A DNA stretch of 64,000 nucleotides from the NCBI RefSeq assembly GCF_013410035.1, contig NZ_JACCBW010000005.1, forward strand, positions 176,907-240,906. Reading direction: 5' to 3'. A program made the position numbers and the translations under genes. Below, piece by piece: positions 17,014 to 26,898 of the stretch. This DNA is from Nocardioides cavernae. Lineage in GTDB: Bacteria > Actinomycetota > Actinomycetes > Propionibacteriales > Nocardioidaceae. Position 1 is the stretch's first letter, and each line of letters begins with the position of its first letter. The notes below the pieces were generated by a model that was given only the letters and a program-made list of their open reading frames with translations, was not told the DNA's origin and did not search any database.

Positions 17014-17019
17014 TAGAGT
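17014..17019 (+). promoter_or_regulatory. -10 element of thyA (leaderless pattern)
   Basis: TAGAGT is 6 nt before the GTG start of thyA; the gap (cgccct) leaves no room for a Shine-Dalgarno. Confidence 0.55.
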
Positions 17020-17025
17020 CGCCCT

Positions 17026-17835
17026 GTGCGCGCCTACCTCGACCTCCTCCAGCGGATCCTCGACGAGGGGGTGGAGAAGACCGACCGGACGGGCACCGGC
17101 ACGTTGAGCGTCTTCGGCCACCAGATGCGCTTCGACCTGTCGGAGGGCTTCCCGCTGGTCACGACGAAGAAGGTGCACACGCGCTCGGTGTTCGGTGAGC
17201 TGCTGTGGTTCCTGCGCGGCGACACCAACGTGACGTGGCTGCAGGACCGCGGCATCACGATCTGGGACGAGTGGGCCGACGCAGACGGCGACCTCGGTCC
17301 GGTCTACGGCTACCAGTGGCGCTCGTGGCCGACCCCGGACGGCCGTCACGTCGACCAGGTCGCCCGCCTCGTCGAGGGCATCCGCGCCAACCCGGACTCA
17401 CGCCGGCACATCGTGTCGGCGTGGAACGTCGCCGACGTCGACGACATGGCGCTGCCGCCGTGCCACACGCTCTTCCAGTTCTACGTCGCCCCGTCGGACA
17501 CCGGGCCCGGGCGGCTGTCCTGCCAGCTCTACCAGCGCTCGGCCGACACCTTCCTCGGCGTCCCGTTCAACATCGCCTCCTACGCCCTGCTGACGCACAT
17601 GGTCGCGCAGGTCACCGGCCTGGAGGTCGGCGACTTCGTCCACACCATGGGCGACGCGCACCTCTACCTCAACCACGTCGAGCAGGCGCGCCTCCAGCTC
17701 GGCCGGGAGCCGCGCCCGCTCCCGCGCCTCGTGCTCAACCCGGACATCACCGAGATCGACGGCTTCGACCTCGAGGACATCGACGTCGAGGGCTACGACC
17801 CCCACCCGGGCATCAAGGCGCCCATCGCCGTCTGA
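17026..17835 (+). CDS. thyA: Thymidylate synthase
   Basis: Makes dTMP from dUMP with methylenetetrahydrofolate. The 269-residue protein carries the nucleophile C146 in LPPCHTLFQFYV, the RSWPTP and DSRRHIVSAWN phosphate-binding region, QLYQRSADTFLGVPFNIASY and a C-terminus ending APIAV. The position of the catalytic Cys equals that of the E. coli enzyme. GTG start, apparently leaderless. folA begins 9 bp after its stop, so the two enzymes that use and regenerate the folate cofactor are co-expressed. A flavin-dependent ThyX is not seen here. Confidence 0.97.
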   Translation: MRAYLDLLQRILDEGVEKTDRTGTGTLSVFGHQMRFDLSEGFPLVTTKKVHTRSVFGELLWFLRGDTNVTWLQDRGITIWDEWADADGDLGPVYGYQWRSWPTPDGRHVDQVARLVEGIRANPDSRRHIVSAWNVADVDDMALPPCHTLFQFYVAPSDTGPGRLSCQLYQRSADTFLGVPFNIASYALLTHMVAQVTGLEVGDFVHTMGDAHLYLNHVEQARLQLGREPRPLPRLVLNPDITEIDGFDLEDIDVEGYDPHPGIKAPIAV

Positions 17836-17844
17836 GGCGCCGCG

Positions 17845-18351
17845 ATGACCTCCCTGCGCCCCGACCAGAAGGTCGTCCTCGTCGCGGCCCACGCCCGCAA
17901 CCGCGTGATCGGCAACGGCGGCGACATCCCGTGGCACCTGCCCCACGACTTCGCCCACTTCAAGCGCGAGACCATCGGCCACACGCTCGTGATGGGCCGG
18001 CGCACGTGGGACTCGATCGGCCGGCCGCTGCCCGGTCGCGCCACCGTCGTGGTCACCCGGGACGAGGCCTTCGACCCCGGCTTCGACGGCGTGCACGTGG
18101 CGCACTCCCTCGAGGAGGCCTTCACGATCGCGGGCGGGCTGCCGGGCAACGTGATGGTCGCCGGCGGGGCAGAGATCTACGCCCTCGCGCTGCCGTACGC
18201 CACCCACCAGGTGCTGACCGAGGTCGACCTCGAGCCCGAGGGCGACGCGTTCTATCCGGAGTACGCCGTCGACGAGTGGGTCGAGGTGCGCCGGGAGTCC
18301 GGCGAGGGCTGCCAGTGGGTCTGGCTCGAGCGGATGGACCCGGCGGCGTGA
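17845..18351 (+). CDS. folA: Dihydrofolate reductase
   Basis: NADPH-dependent reduction of dihydrofolate, replenishing the folate oxidised by ThyA. The 168-residue protein has the expected N-terminal block NRVIGNGGDIPWHLP with the acidic active-site region after it, the LVMGRRTWDSIGRPLPGR segment, and VAGGAEIYALALPYA. The size is standard for a chromosomal DHFR. It is in an operon with thyA (9-bp gap) and its stop overlaps the GTG of the GntR-type regulator (GTGA). Confidence 0.96.
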   Translation: MTSLRPDQKVVLVAAHARNRVIGNGGDIPWHLPHDFAHFKRETIGHTLVMGRRTWDSIGRPLPGRATVVVTRDEAFDPGFDGVHVAHSLEEAFTIAGGLPGNVMVAGGAEIYALALPYATHQVLTEVDLEPEGDAFYPEYAVDEWVEVRRESGEGCQWVWLERMDPAA

Positions 18352-18695
18352 GGCTGCGGATCGACCCGGCATCGGACGTGGCGCCGTTCGAGCAGGTGCG
18401 CGAGGCCGTCCGCGCGCAGGTCGAGGCCGGCGACCTCGCCCCCGGCTTCCGGCTTCCGCCGGTCCGCGCCCTCGCCTCCGAACTCGGGCTCGCGGCCAAC
18501 ACCGTCGCCCGCGCCTACAAGGAGCTCGAGGCCCTCGGGGTCGTCGAGACCCGCGGCCGGGCCGGCACGTTCGTCGCCGGGGCGGGGGTCACGCGCGCGC
18601 TGCGGGAGGCGGCGTCGGCGTACGCAGGCACGGTGCGGGCTCTGGGGGTGTCCGACGCCGACGCGGTCGAGGCCGTACGCCGCGCGCTCGCGTAG
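18348..18695 (+). CDS. GntR-type regulator, short (YtrA-like)
   Basis: A 115-residue protein with a GntR winged helix: FEQVREAVRAQVEAGDL, then FRLPPVRALASELGLAANTVARAYKELEALGVVETRGRAGTFV, which holds the recognition helix. Only about 35 residues follow, too few for a FadR or HutC effector domain, so this fits the YtrA-like short subfamily that dimerises through a small helical tail. The start codon overlaps the folA stop. Control of an ABC transporter is usual for YtrA proteins, but none is adjacent. Whether it acts on thyA-folA cannot be told. Confidence 0.85.
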   Translation: MRLRIDPASDVAPFEQVREAVRAQVEAGDLAPGFRLPPVRALASELGLAANTVARAYKELEALGVVETRGRAGTFVAGAGVTRALREAASAYAGTVRALGVSDADAVEAVRRALA

Positions 18696-18710
18696 ACACA
18701 GCGAGCGGGA

Positions 18711-18745
18711 CGGGGCGGCCGGGAATGAATCGGCCCGGCGCCCCG
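18711..18745 (+). terminator. Hairpin terminator of the thyA-folA-gntR operon
   Basis: Left arm 18711-18723 pairs with right arm 18734-18745 over 12 bp with one bulged G, loop 10 nt, starting 15 bp after the regulator stop. It is GC-rich and followed by TTGGG rather than a T-run. Confidence 0.6.
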
Positions 18746-18831
18746 TTGGGACGGACAGCTGATCCCGCATCATGCCCCCGGGCCTCACCCCTCGCCGCCA
18801 CGAGCGGCCGTTCGCCGAGAGGCGGCTGACG

Positions 18832-18899
18832 GGACAGCGAGCAGCATCACGCAGCCACCCGCCGGGTAAGCCCCGGTCAGGGTGGCTGCGTGCTGTCCG
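18832..18899. other. Structured intergenic element upstream of the NUDIX gene
   Basis: A perfect 13-bp stem (18849-18861 with 18881-18893) encloses a 19-nt loop that can form its own short GC hairpin. A further 6-bp pairing (GGACAG at 18832-18837 with CTGTCC at 18894-18899) flanks it across a 10-nt bulge. It could be a second terminator on either strand, a leader structure, or a small RNA; the sequence does not decide. The rest of the 228-bp gap (18696-18923) shows only the terminator listed separately. Confidence 0.45.
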
Positions 18900-18923
18900 G
18901 GCCGCGCGTGACAGGCTCGACCC

Positions 18924-19346
18924 ATGGCCGAGGACGACGACCCCGCGGGTGAGCGGCACATCGTCGTGGCCGCCGTCGCCCTGGTCCGCGACGACCACGT
19001 GCTGACGGTCCGCAAGCGCGGCACGGAGCGGTTCATGCTCGTCGGCGGCAAGCTCGAGCCGGGGGAGTCCGCGCGGGAGGCGGCGCTGCGCGAGACGTAC
19101 GAGGAGGTCGGGCTCTGCATCGAGGAGGCCACCCCGCTCGGCGAGTTCCTCTCGGAGGCGGCCAACGAGCCCGGCCACACCCTGCACTCGACGGTGTTCT
19201 GGGTCGAGTCCGACGAGGACCCGGTGGCGTCGGCCGAGATCGCCGAGGTGCGGTGGACCCCGTTGCGCGGCCACCCGGACGACCTGGCGCCGATGCTGGA
19301 GCACCACGTGCTCCCGGTGATCCTGCGCACACTTACCAACCGGTAG
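18924..19346 (+). CDS. NUDIX hydrolase
   Basis: A 140-residue pyrophosphohydrolase. The Nudix box GX5EX7REUXEEXGU is complete (GGKLEPGES ... RETYEEVGL), with the metal-binding glutamates present. The preceding strand LTVRKRGTERFMLVGGK is typical of small MutT-like enzymes. Substrate is not predictable; nucleotide clean-up is the usual role. The gene stands alone behind a structured region and has CAGGCT 6 nt before its ATG. Confidence 0.9.
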   Translation: MAEDDDPAGERHIVVAAVALVRDDHVLTVRKRGTERFMLVGGKLEPGESAREAALRETYEEVGLCIEEATPLGEFLSEAANEPGHTLHSTVFWVESDEDPVASAEIAEVRWTPLRGHPDDLAPMLEHHVLPVILRTLTNR

Positions 19347-19391
19347 GTCAGGCGCTACCCGCATGTAGACAAATAGTGAACTACCGCTCGA

Positions 19392-19425
19392 TATCAATGG
19401 TCATGTCCGCTCGGGACCACTGATA
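19392..19425. promoter_or_regulatory. Inverted repeat in front of the secreted metalloprotease
   Basis: TATCAATGGTC (19392-19402) and GACCACTGATA (19415-19425) are 11-bp arms with one mismatch around a 12-bp spacer. The element is AT-richer than its surroundings and ends 22 bp before the GTG start, so it may be an operator or a leader hairpin. Confidence 0.45.
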
Positions 19426-19447
19426 CCAGCGCTAGGAAACCCCCACT

Positions 19448-21241
19448 GTGACCATTCGGTCGTCCCCCGCGGGACTCGTCGTGCGCGCGCTCGTCGCCGC
19501 CGCCCTCACGCTCGCCGGCCTCGGAGCCGCAGCCCCGGCGCGGGCGGGGCTGGTGGACGACGTGCTGTGCGCCGTGACCTCGCTGGCGGAGCCGGTACGT
19601 CTCGGCGACGCGTTGCAGTCGGGGCTGAGCATGTCCGTGCTCCGCACCCACAACGCCCTCTCCACCGACGAGCTGCAGCACCTGGCCGAGGACGACACGA
19701 CGTGGGTCGACCCGTGCGCCCGGGTGTTCGTCGTCGACGAGGCCGCGCCCCCGGCGCAGCAGGACGCCGTCGCCGTGGCTCCTGCGGCCGGGGTGCCCGC
19801 GGACGTGTTCGACCTGTCGTCGCGCCCGGGGTCCACCCGCACGATCTACCTGGACTTCGACGGCGCCACCTACGCCGGCACCCGCTGGCGCAACGGCGAG
19901 CAGATCGTCTCGGCGCCCTTCTCCGTCGACGACGACCCGTCGACGTTCTCCGACGTCGAGCGCGCCCAGATCTACCTCGCCTGGCAGACCGTGGCCGAGG
20001 ACTACGCGCCGTTCGACGTCAACGTGACCACGCGCCAGCCGGCCGCCTCGGCCCTCACCCGGTCCAGCGCGTCCGACCCGACCTTCGGCATGCCCGTCGT
20101 CATCACGCCCACCAACTCCGTGGGCTCCGGGTGCGGTTGCGGCGGGATGGCGTACGTCGGTGTCATGGGCAACGCCGGCGCCAACGACTACCAGCCGGCG
20201 TGGATCTTCACGAGCGGCTCGGGCACCAACGGCTACAACGTCGGCCAGGTCATCAGCCACGAGGTGGGTCACACCTTCGGGCTGCACCACGACGGCACCA
20301 GTCAGACCAGCTACTACAGCGGCGCGAAGGACTGGGCACCGATCATGGGCTCCTCCTACAACCGCCGCGCCTCGCAGTGGTCGCGCGGGGACTACCCGGA
20401 CGCCAGTAACACCGAGGACGACGTCGCCATCATCTCGCAGGTCGCCCCCGCCCTCGCCGACGACCACGCCAACGGGGCGGTGGGCGCCACGAAGATCGCC
20501 GTCGGCACCACGACCGCCGGCGTCATCGGGACCCGCACCGACGTCGACGCCTTCACGTTCACGGCCGGTGGGCCGATCACGCTCGCGGTAGCCGGGCCGG
20601 CCGGCTACTCCAACCTCGACGTCCGCCTGACCGTCCTGGACGCCCTCGGCCGGACGGTCGCGACGCTCGACCCGACCGCGGACTCGGCCTCGGACGCCTC
20701 GATGTCCGCCCTGTGGAGCGTCGAGCTCCCCGCGTCCGCGACGTACACCGCCCTCGTCGAGGGCGTCGGCAACGGTGACCCCGCCGAGGCCGGGCGCTAC
20801 AGCGACTACGGCTCTCTCGGCAGCTACACCGTGTCCCTCAGCGCCGGCCTGACGGCCACCCCGCCGCCGGTGACCTCCACGCCGCCCGCCTCGACGACGC
20901 CTCCGACCGCCCCAACGGTCGGGTCGACGGCGCCGGTCGGCACGGCGAAGGACATGCCGGGCACCGGTGGCACCCGGGCCACCCCGTCGATCGAGTTCGT
21001 CACCCGCACGCTCCCCGCTGCGAGGGTCGGTCGCACCTACCGTGCGGAGATCCGCTTCACGGGCGCGGTCTCCGAGGCACGCCTGGACTGGCGGCTCCCG
21101 CAGGGGCTCAGGTGGCGCGTGGTGGGTGAGCGCATCGTCATCCGGGGCCGCGCCACGACGCGCACGACCAGCAAGGTCACCGCGGAGCTCTCCGGTGCGG
21201 GCGGGTCGACCCGGATGAAGTTCCGGCTCGTGGTGCGCTAG
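19448..21241 (+). CDS. Secreted zinc metalloprotease of the metzincin type
   Basis: A 597-residue exported protein. The signal peptide covers about residues 1-32 (ends APARA). The catalytic zinc motif HEVGHTFGLHHD is at 271-282, giving H271, H275 and H281 as ligands and E272 as the base; the Met-turn is IMGSSYN. A Cys-rich GCGCGGMAY segment precedes the catalytic helix. After it come a beta-rich PPC-like domain (about 345-460), a Thr/Pro-rich linker (about 470-510) and a C-terminal Ig-like region ending KFRLVVR. Start GTG at 19448 behind AGGAAA. Its stop TAG shares CTAG with the convergent neighbour. Extracellular protein degradation is the likely job; exact family not assigned. Confidence 0.85.
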   Translation: MTIRSSPAGLVVRALVAAALTLAGLGAAAPARAGLVDDVLCAVTSLAEPVRLGDALQSGLSMSVLRTHNALSTDELQHLAEDDTTWVDPCARVFVVDEAAPPAQQDAVAVAPAAGVPADVFDLSSRPGSTRTIYLDFDGATYAGTRWRNGEQIVSAPFSVDDDPSTFSDVERAQIYLAWQTVAEDYAPFDVNVTTRQPAASALTRSSASDPTFGMPVVITPTNSVGSGCGCGGMAYVGVMGNAGANDYQPAWIFTSGSGTNGYNVGQVISHEVGHTFGLHHDGTSQTSYYSGAKDWAPIMGSSYNRRASQWSRGDYPDASNTEDDVAIISQVAPALADDHANGAVGATKIAVGTTTAGVIGTRTDVDAFTFTAGGPITLAVAGPAGYSNLDVRLTVLDALGRTVATLDPTADSASDASMSALWSVELPASATYTALVEGVGNGDPAEAGRYSDYGSLGSYTVSLSAGLTATPPPVTSTPPASTTPPTAPTVGSTAPVGTAKDMPGTGGTRATPSIEFVTRTLPAARVGRTYRAEIRFTGAVSEARLDWRLPQGLRWRVVGERIVIRGRATTRTTSKVTAELSGAGGSTRMKFRLVVR

Positions 21242-22056
21242 TCGTCGCGGCCGGCGCCCGCGAGGCCCCCCGCGAAGACCTCGGCGTGGTCGTCCCACCC
21301 GGCGAGCACGTCGGTCGTGCGGGTGTGGCCCCGAGCGGTGTCGTACGCCTCGCACGCCGCACGCACGCGCGTGAACGTCTCGCGGATCGCCGGGACGTCG
21401 CCGTCGACGGTGCGGCGGACGAGGTCGAGGAGCTCGTCCGCGGGCCACTCGGGGAGCGGGTGCTCGCGCAGCTCCCAGGGGAGGTACTTGTTGTAGGGGC
21501 GCACCCGGCCGGCCGTCGCGAACACCACGTCCAGCAGCCACGGCACGGACTCCGCCGCGTCGAGCCGGGTCTCGAGCGGGCGCCCGTCCCGGTGGTTCTT
21601 CAGCGCGCGGTAGGCGAAATTGACCCAGCCGTCGAGCCGGTCGTGCTCGAGCAGCACCTCGTCGGCCTCCTCGGGGCTGAGCGTCGCCTGGCGACGCACG
21701 GCCTCGGTGAGCTCCCCGCCGGTCCGGTCGAGCAGCACCGGCACCCAGGCGTACATCCAGCGGAACCACCACCCCTCGGTGCCGAACGGCGGCAGGGTGA
21801 CGAGCTCGGACCACGAGTCGACGGCCTCGTCCACGTCGGGCGCGTGGACGGTGGACCGCCCGGCAGCGGCCGCGTCGGTCAGCACGACGACGACGTCGAG
21901 GTCGGAGTGTGCGGTGGCGTACGCCCGCCCGGCCGAGCCGCTGAGCAGGATGCCGAGCAGGTCGTCGCCGTGGGCGGCCTCGTTGCGGGCGGCGAGTTCC
22001 TCCAGCAGCCTCCGCTGGTCGGGATCGAGCCAGGCGGGCAGGAGGAGGTCGGGCAC
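21238..22056 (-). CDS. Nucleotidyltransferase-fold protein
   Basis: A 272-residue protein with an N-terminal minimal nucleotidyltransferase motif, GSAGRAYATAHSDLDVVVVL, matching the G-S...D-x-D pattern that binds metal and NTP. The C-terminal part is helical and includes NKYLPWELREHPLPEW, a segment also seen in DUF4037-like proteins. The target is unknown; aminoglycoside- or tRNA-related activities exist in the superfamily but nothing here points to them. GTG start at 22056 with GAGGAG upstream; its G is shared with the stop of the TfoX-like gene (TAGTG), so the two are coupled. Confidence 0.75.
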   Translation of the reverse strand: MPDLLLPAWLDPDQRRLLEELAARNEAAHGDDLLGILLSGSAGRAYATAHSDLDVVVVLTDAAAAGRSTVHAPDVDEAVDSWSELVTLPPFGTEGWWFRWMYAWVPVLLDRTGGELTEAVRRQATLSPEEADEVLLEHDRLDGWVNFAYRALKNHRDGRPLETRLDAAESVPWLLDVVFATAGRVRPYNKYLPWELREHPLPEWPADELLDLVRRTVDGDVPAIRETFTRVRAACEAYDTARGHTRTTDVLAGWDDHAEVFAGGLAGAGRDD

Positions 22057-22394
22057 TAGTGCTCCTCGGGTGGCAGGGTGCGGACGAAGGCGACGCCCCG
22101 ATCGACCCACAGCCGCAGCCGTTCGTCGTCGGCCACCGCCTCGCCGGCGACGAGGAGCCACCCTGCCGCGGGGCGCCCGCGCATCTCCATCGGGTTGACG
22201 CTCGCGCCATCGACCCACGCCTCGCAGTCGGCCGGGTCGGCACGCACCATCAGCGAGCCCGAGGACCCGGCCGCGACGGCCATGTGGCCCTCGACCATGA
22301 ACCCCAGGCCGCCGAACATCCTGCGCGACGTCACGCCGGGCTCGCCGTCGAGCACGTCGTGGATGCGCCGCGCCAGCACCTCGTCGTAGGCCAT
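22056..22394 (-). CDS. TfoX N-terminal domain protein
   Basis: A 112-residue protein with the TfoX/Sxy N-terminal fold: MAYDEVLARRIHDVL, then the hallmark SRRMFGGLGFMVEGHM, and a closing strand-helix. The C-terminal competence domain of full-length Sxy is absent, as usual for the short actinobacterial proteins, which have no established role. It overlaps the nucleotidyltransferase gene by one base. The start ATG is 6 nt behind CATACT. Confidence 0.85.
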   Translation of the reverse strand: MAYDEVLARRIHDVLDGEPGVTSRRMFGGLGFMVEGHMAVAAGSSGSLMVRADPADCEAWVDGASVNPMEMRGRPAAGWLLVAGEAVADDERLRLWVDRGVAFVRTLPPEEH

Positions 22395-22400
22395 GCGAGG

Positions 22401-22406
22401 AGTATG
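22401..22406 (-). promoter_or_regulatory. Candidate -10 element of the TfoX-like gene
   Basis: CATACT on the minus strand is 6 nt before the ATG. It faces the dapA -10 hexamer (22443-22448) in a 60-bp divergent gap. Confidence 0.4.
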
Positions 22407-22442
22407 CGGCTCGCCGCCGACACCGGCGCCGAGCCGGGGCGA

Positions 22443-22448
22443 TAACCT
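22443..22448 (+). promoter_or_regulatory. -10 element of dapA (leaderless pattern)
   Basis: TAACCT lies 6 nt before the dapA ATG. The gap GAGGTC contains GAGG, but it directly abuts the ATG, too close to act as a Shine-Dalgarno. Confidence 0.55.
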
Positions 22449-22454
22449 GAGGTC

Positions 22455-23345
22455 ATGAGTGACTCCGTCCCGTTCGGCCGCCTCCTCACGGCGATGGCCA
22501 CCGCGTTCCACGAGGACGGCAGCGTCGACCTCGACGGCACCGCGCGCATCGCGGCGCACCTGGTCGACAACGGCAACGACGGGGTCGTCGTCAGCGGCAC
22601 GACCGGCGAGAGCCCCACGACCTCCGTCGCCGAGGACGGCGAGATCCTGCGCGCGGTCCAGGACGCCGTGGGCGACCGGGCCACCGTCATCGCCGGGGTC
22701 GGCACCAACGCGACCGCCCACTCCGTCGAGCTCGCCCGCCAGGCCGAGAAGGTCGGGGTCGACGGGGTCCTGCTGGTCAGCCCCTACTACAACAAGCCCG
22801 GCCAGGCCGGACTGCGCCACCACTTCACCTCGGTCGTCGAGGCGACCGACCTGCCGGTGATGCTCTACGACGTGCCGGGGCGCACCGCGACGCTCATCGA
22901 GCTCGAGACCTACGAGGCCCTGCGCGGCTACGACCACGTCACGTCGGTCAAGGACGCCACCGGCCTCCTGCCGCGCACCACGCAGCTCGTCGAGCTGGGC
23001 TACTCCGTCTACTCCGGCGACGACGTCGCGACCTTGGGCTACCTCGCCTACGGGGGCGTCGGGCTCGTCTCGGTCTGCGCCCACGCCGCCGGCAACCAGC
23101 TCGCGGCGATGCTCGACGCCTGGGTCCGCGGGGACCACGCCGAGGCGCTGCGGATCCACGCCGCGCTGGTGCCGGCCTTCGACGCCGTCATGGGCGTCCC
23201 CAACTACGGAGCCACCACCGCCAAGGCAGCCCTCGAGCTGCTCGGCGTGCTGGACAACCGCCGTGTCCGCGGGCCCCTCGTCGCACTCGACGACGACGAG
23301 GTCGCGGCGCTGCGCACCGGCCTGGCAGCCGCCGGCCTGATCTGA
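22455..23345 (+). CDS. dapA: 4-hydroxy-tetrahydrodipicolinate synthase
   Basis: First committed step of lysine and diaminopimelate synthesis, condensing pyruvate with aspartate semialdehyde. The 296-residue TIM barrel shows GTTGESPT, the Schiff-base lysine K166 in TSVKDATG, and the proton-relay tyrosine Y138 in YDVPGRT. Length is normal. rnj follows after 23 bp, an order often seen in actinobacteria (dapB-thyX-dapA-rnj in several genomes, recalled). Diaminopimelate would feed the LL-DAP peptidoglycan typical of this group. Confidence 0.95.
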   Translation: MSDSVPFGRLLTAMATAFHEDGSVDLDGTARIAAHLVDNGNDGVVVSGTTGESPTTSVAEDGEILRAVQDAVGDRATVIAGVGTNATAHSVELARQAEKVGVDGVLLVSPYYNKPGQAGLRHHFTSVVEATDLPVMLYDVPGRTATLIELETYEALRGYDHVTSVKDATGLLPRTTQLVELGYSVYSGDDVATLGYLAYGGVGLVSVCAHAAGNQLAAMLDAWVRGDHAEALRIHAALVPAFDAVMGVPNYGATTAKAALELLGVLDNRRVRGPLVALDDDEVAALRTGLAAAGLI

Positions 23346-23368
23346 CCCACGAACCGAAGAGGATTCCC

Positions 23369-25054
<1,686 letters not shown>

Positions 25055-25116
25055 CGCCCCTACGATCAGGTCGGGGTCGCAGGGCCGGCCCGACGGGGTC
25101 CGGCGGAGAGGTGGTC

Positions 25117-26898
25117 ATGCCGCGCAACCAGGGTGCGCTCAGCCGCCTGGCGGAGCTGATGCGCCGCGTGAACTCCTCGACCGACACCGAGGTGATCCTC
25201 GAGGAGATCGCGCACGGCGTGGTCGACGTCCTGGGCTACGGCGTCGCCGCGATCGCGCGGCTCGAGGGCGACTCGCTGGTCATGACCAACGTCGCGGGAC
25301 CGCCCGAGGTCGTCGCCCAGATCCTCAACCGCCGCACCCCGGCCGACCAGATCCTCGACGAGTTCCGCGAGGCGGACAAGTGGGGCATCCTCCGCTTCGT
25401 CCCCGCGGGGCGGATGTCCGCGGAGCGCCTGCGCGCCGCCTGGATCCCCGAGTTCGAGGCCGAGGCCGACCCGGACGCCTGGCATCCCGAGCACGCGCTC
25501 TACGCGCCGCTCTACTCCGCGTCGGGCGAGCTGCTCGGCAACATGGCGGTCGACCTGCCCGCCGACGGGAGGGTGCCCGACGAGGCGGACCGCGAGCTGC
25601 TGGAGATGTTCGCCGTCCAGGCCGGCGTCGCGCTGTCGAACGCCCGCGAGCGCGAGCGGCTCACCGACCGCGTCCACCTCGACCGGATGCTGCGCACCGT
25701 CGCCGGCTCCGCGACCCAGCACGACCTCGCGCAGGCGCTCGGCAGCGCGGTGACGGCGGTCGCGGAGTCGCTCGGCAACGTGCAGGCCTGGGTCTGCACG
25801 TTCCCGGCCGACGCGCAGGGCCACCAGCTCGGCGTGGGCACGCCCCGGGCGTACGCCCCCGAGCACGACCTGCCCGACCTCCGCGCGGAGCTGACGACGC
25901 TCGACGACCGTCCGGTGCTCATCGAGCTCGGTGTCGACGACGCGGTGTCCCCGCGGATGCCGCGGACGGCGCCGCGCCTCCAGGCGCTGATGCGCAGCAT
26001 GCGCGCCGAGCGCGCCGTCGTCAGCCCCCTGGTCTCGCAGGACGACCTGGTGGGCTACCTCGTGCTCCTCTTCGCGCGCAACGCCCGACCCGTCACGCCT
26101 GCCGAGGCCGACGCGATCCTGGAGGTCGGCCGGCTGCTGGGCCAGACCGTCCGCGCCGCGCGCGTGCTCGAGACCGAGCAGCGACTCGTGCAGGAGCTCC
26201 GCGAGCTGGCGCGCTACCGCAGCGAGCTGATCGCGACGATCTCCCACGAGCTCAAGACGCCCCTGACCGCGATCCTCGGCCACGCCGAGCTGATCGCCGA
26301 CCGCCACCCCGACCTCACGTCGATCGACGCGATCATCCGCAACGCGCAACGGCTCAGCAACCTCGTCGCCAACCTGCTCCACTACTCCCGGATCCAGGGC
26401 CGGCGCGAGACGGTGCGCCGCGCCGTCGACCTCGCCGAGCTGTGCGAGGCCAGCGTCGACCTGCTGAGCATCCGGGCCAAGCAGGCCGGCGTGCATCTGC
26501 ACTTCGACCGCCCCACCCCCTATCCCGTCGTGGTCTTCGGCGACCCCGAGGAGCTGGCGCGGGTCATCGACAACATGGTCGACAACGCGGTGAAGTACAC
26601 CCCCGAGGACGGCGCCGTGTCCGTGCACATGACCGTCACCGACGAGGAGGTGTGGGTCGACGTCACCGACACCGGGCTCGGCATCTCCGCCAACGACCAG
26701 CAGCACGTCTTCTCGGCCTTCCACCGCTCCAACAACCCCAACGCCCTGTCGATCCCGGGCACCGGGCTCGGCCTGCCCATCGCGCAGCGCATCGCCGAGT
26801 CGCACGGCGGCTCGCTCCGGGTGACGTCCGAGCTCGGACGGGGGAGCACGTTCCGCTTCACGGTCCCGCTGCGCTCACCCCGCGACCAGGCCGGCTGA
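25117..26898 (+). CDS. GAF-domain sensor histidine kinase, orphan
   Basis: A 593-residue soluble kinase with no membrane helix. Two GAF-like domains (about 15-180 and 190-350) are followed by HisKA with H377 in ISHELKTPLTAILGHAEL, and the ATPase domain with N-box DNMVDNAVKYTP, G1 DTGLGIS and G2 GTGLGLPIA. The ATG at 25117 was chosen over a GTG at 25111 because GGAGAG sits 7-8 nt before it. No response regulator gene is adjacent. The signal is unknown; GAF pairs in actinobacteria often bind heme or sense redox state, and the gene lies next to the cyd operon, but this link is speculative. Its 3' end overlaps cydDC by 24 bp. Confidence 0.88.
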   Translation: MPRNQGALSRLAELMRRVNSSTDTEVILEEIAHGVVDVLGYGVAAIARLEGDSLVMTNVAGPPEVVAQILNRRTPADQILDEFREADKWGILRFVPAGRMSAERLRAAWIPEFEAEADPDAWHPEHALYAPLYSASGELLGNMAVDLPADGRVPDEADRELLEMFAVQAGVALSNARERERLTDRVHLDRMLRTVAGSATQHDLAQALGSAVTAVAESLGNVQAWVCTFPADAQGHQLGVGTPRAYAPEHDLPDLRAELTTLDDRPVLIELGVDDAVSPRMPRTAPRLQALMRSMRAERAVVSPLVSQDDLVGYLVLLFARNARPVTPAEADAILEVGRLLGQTVRAARVLETEQRLVQELRELARYRSELIATISHELKTPLTAILGHAELIADRHPDLTSIDAIIRNAQRLSNLVANLLHYSRIQGRRETVRRAVDLAELCEASVDLLSIRAKQAGVHLHFDRPTPYPVVVFGDPEELARVIDNMVDNAVKYTPEDGAVSVHMTVTDEEVWVDVTDTGLGISANDQQHVFSAFHRSNNPNALSIPGTGLGLPIAQRIAESHGGSLRVTSELGRGSTFRFTVPLRSPRDQAG

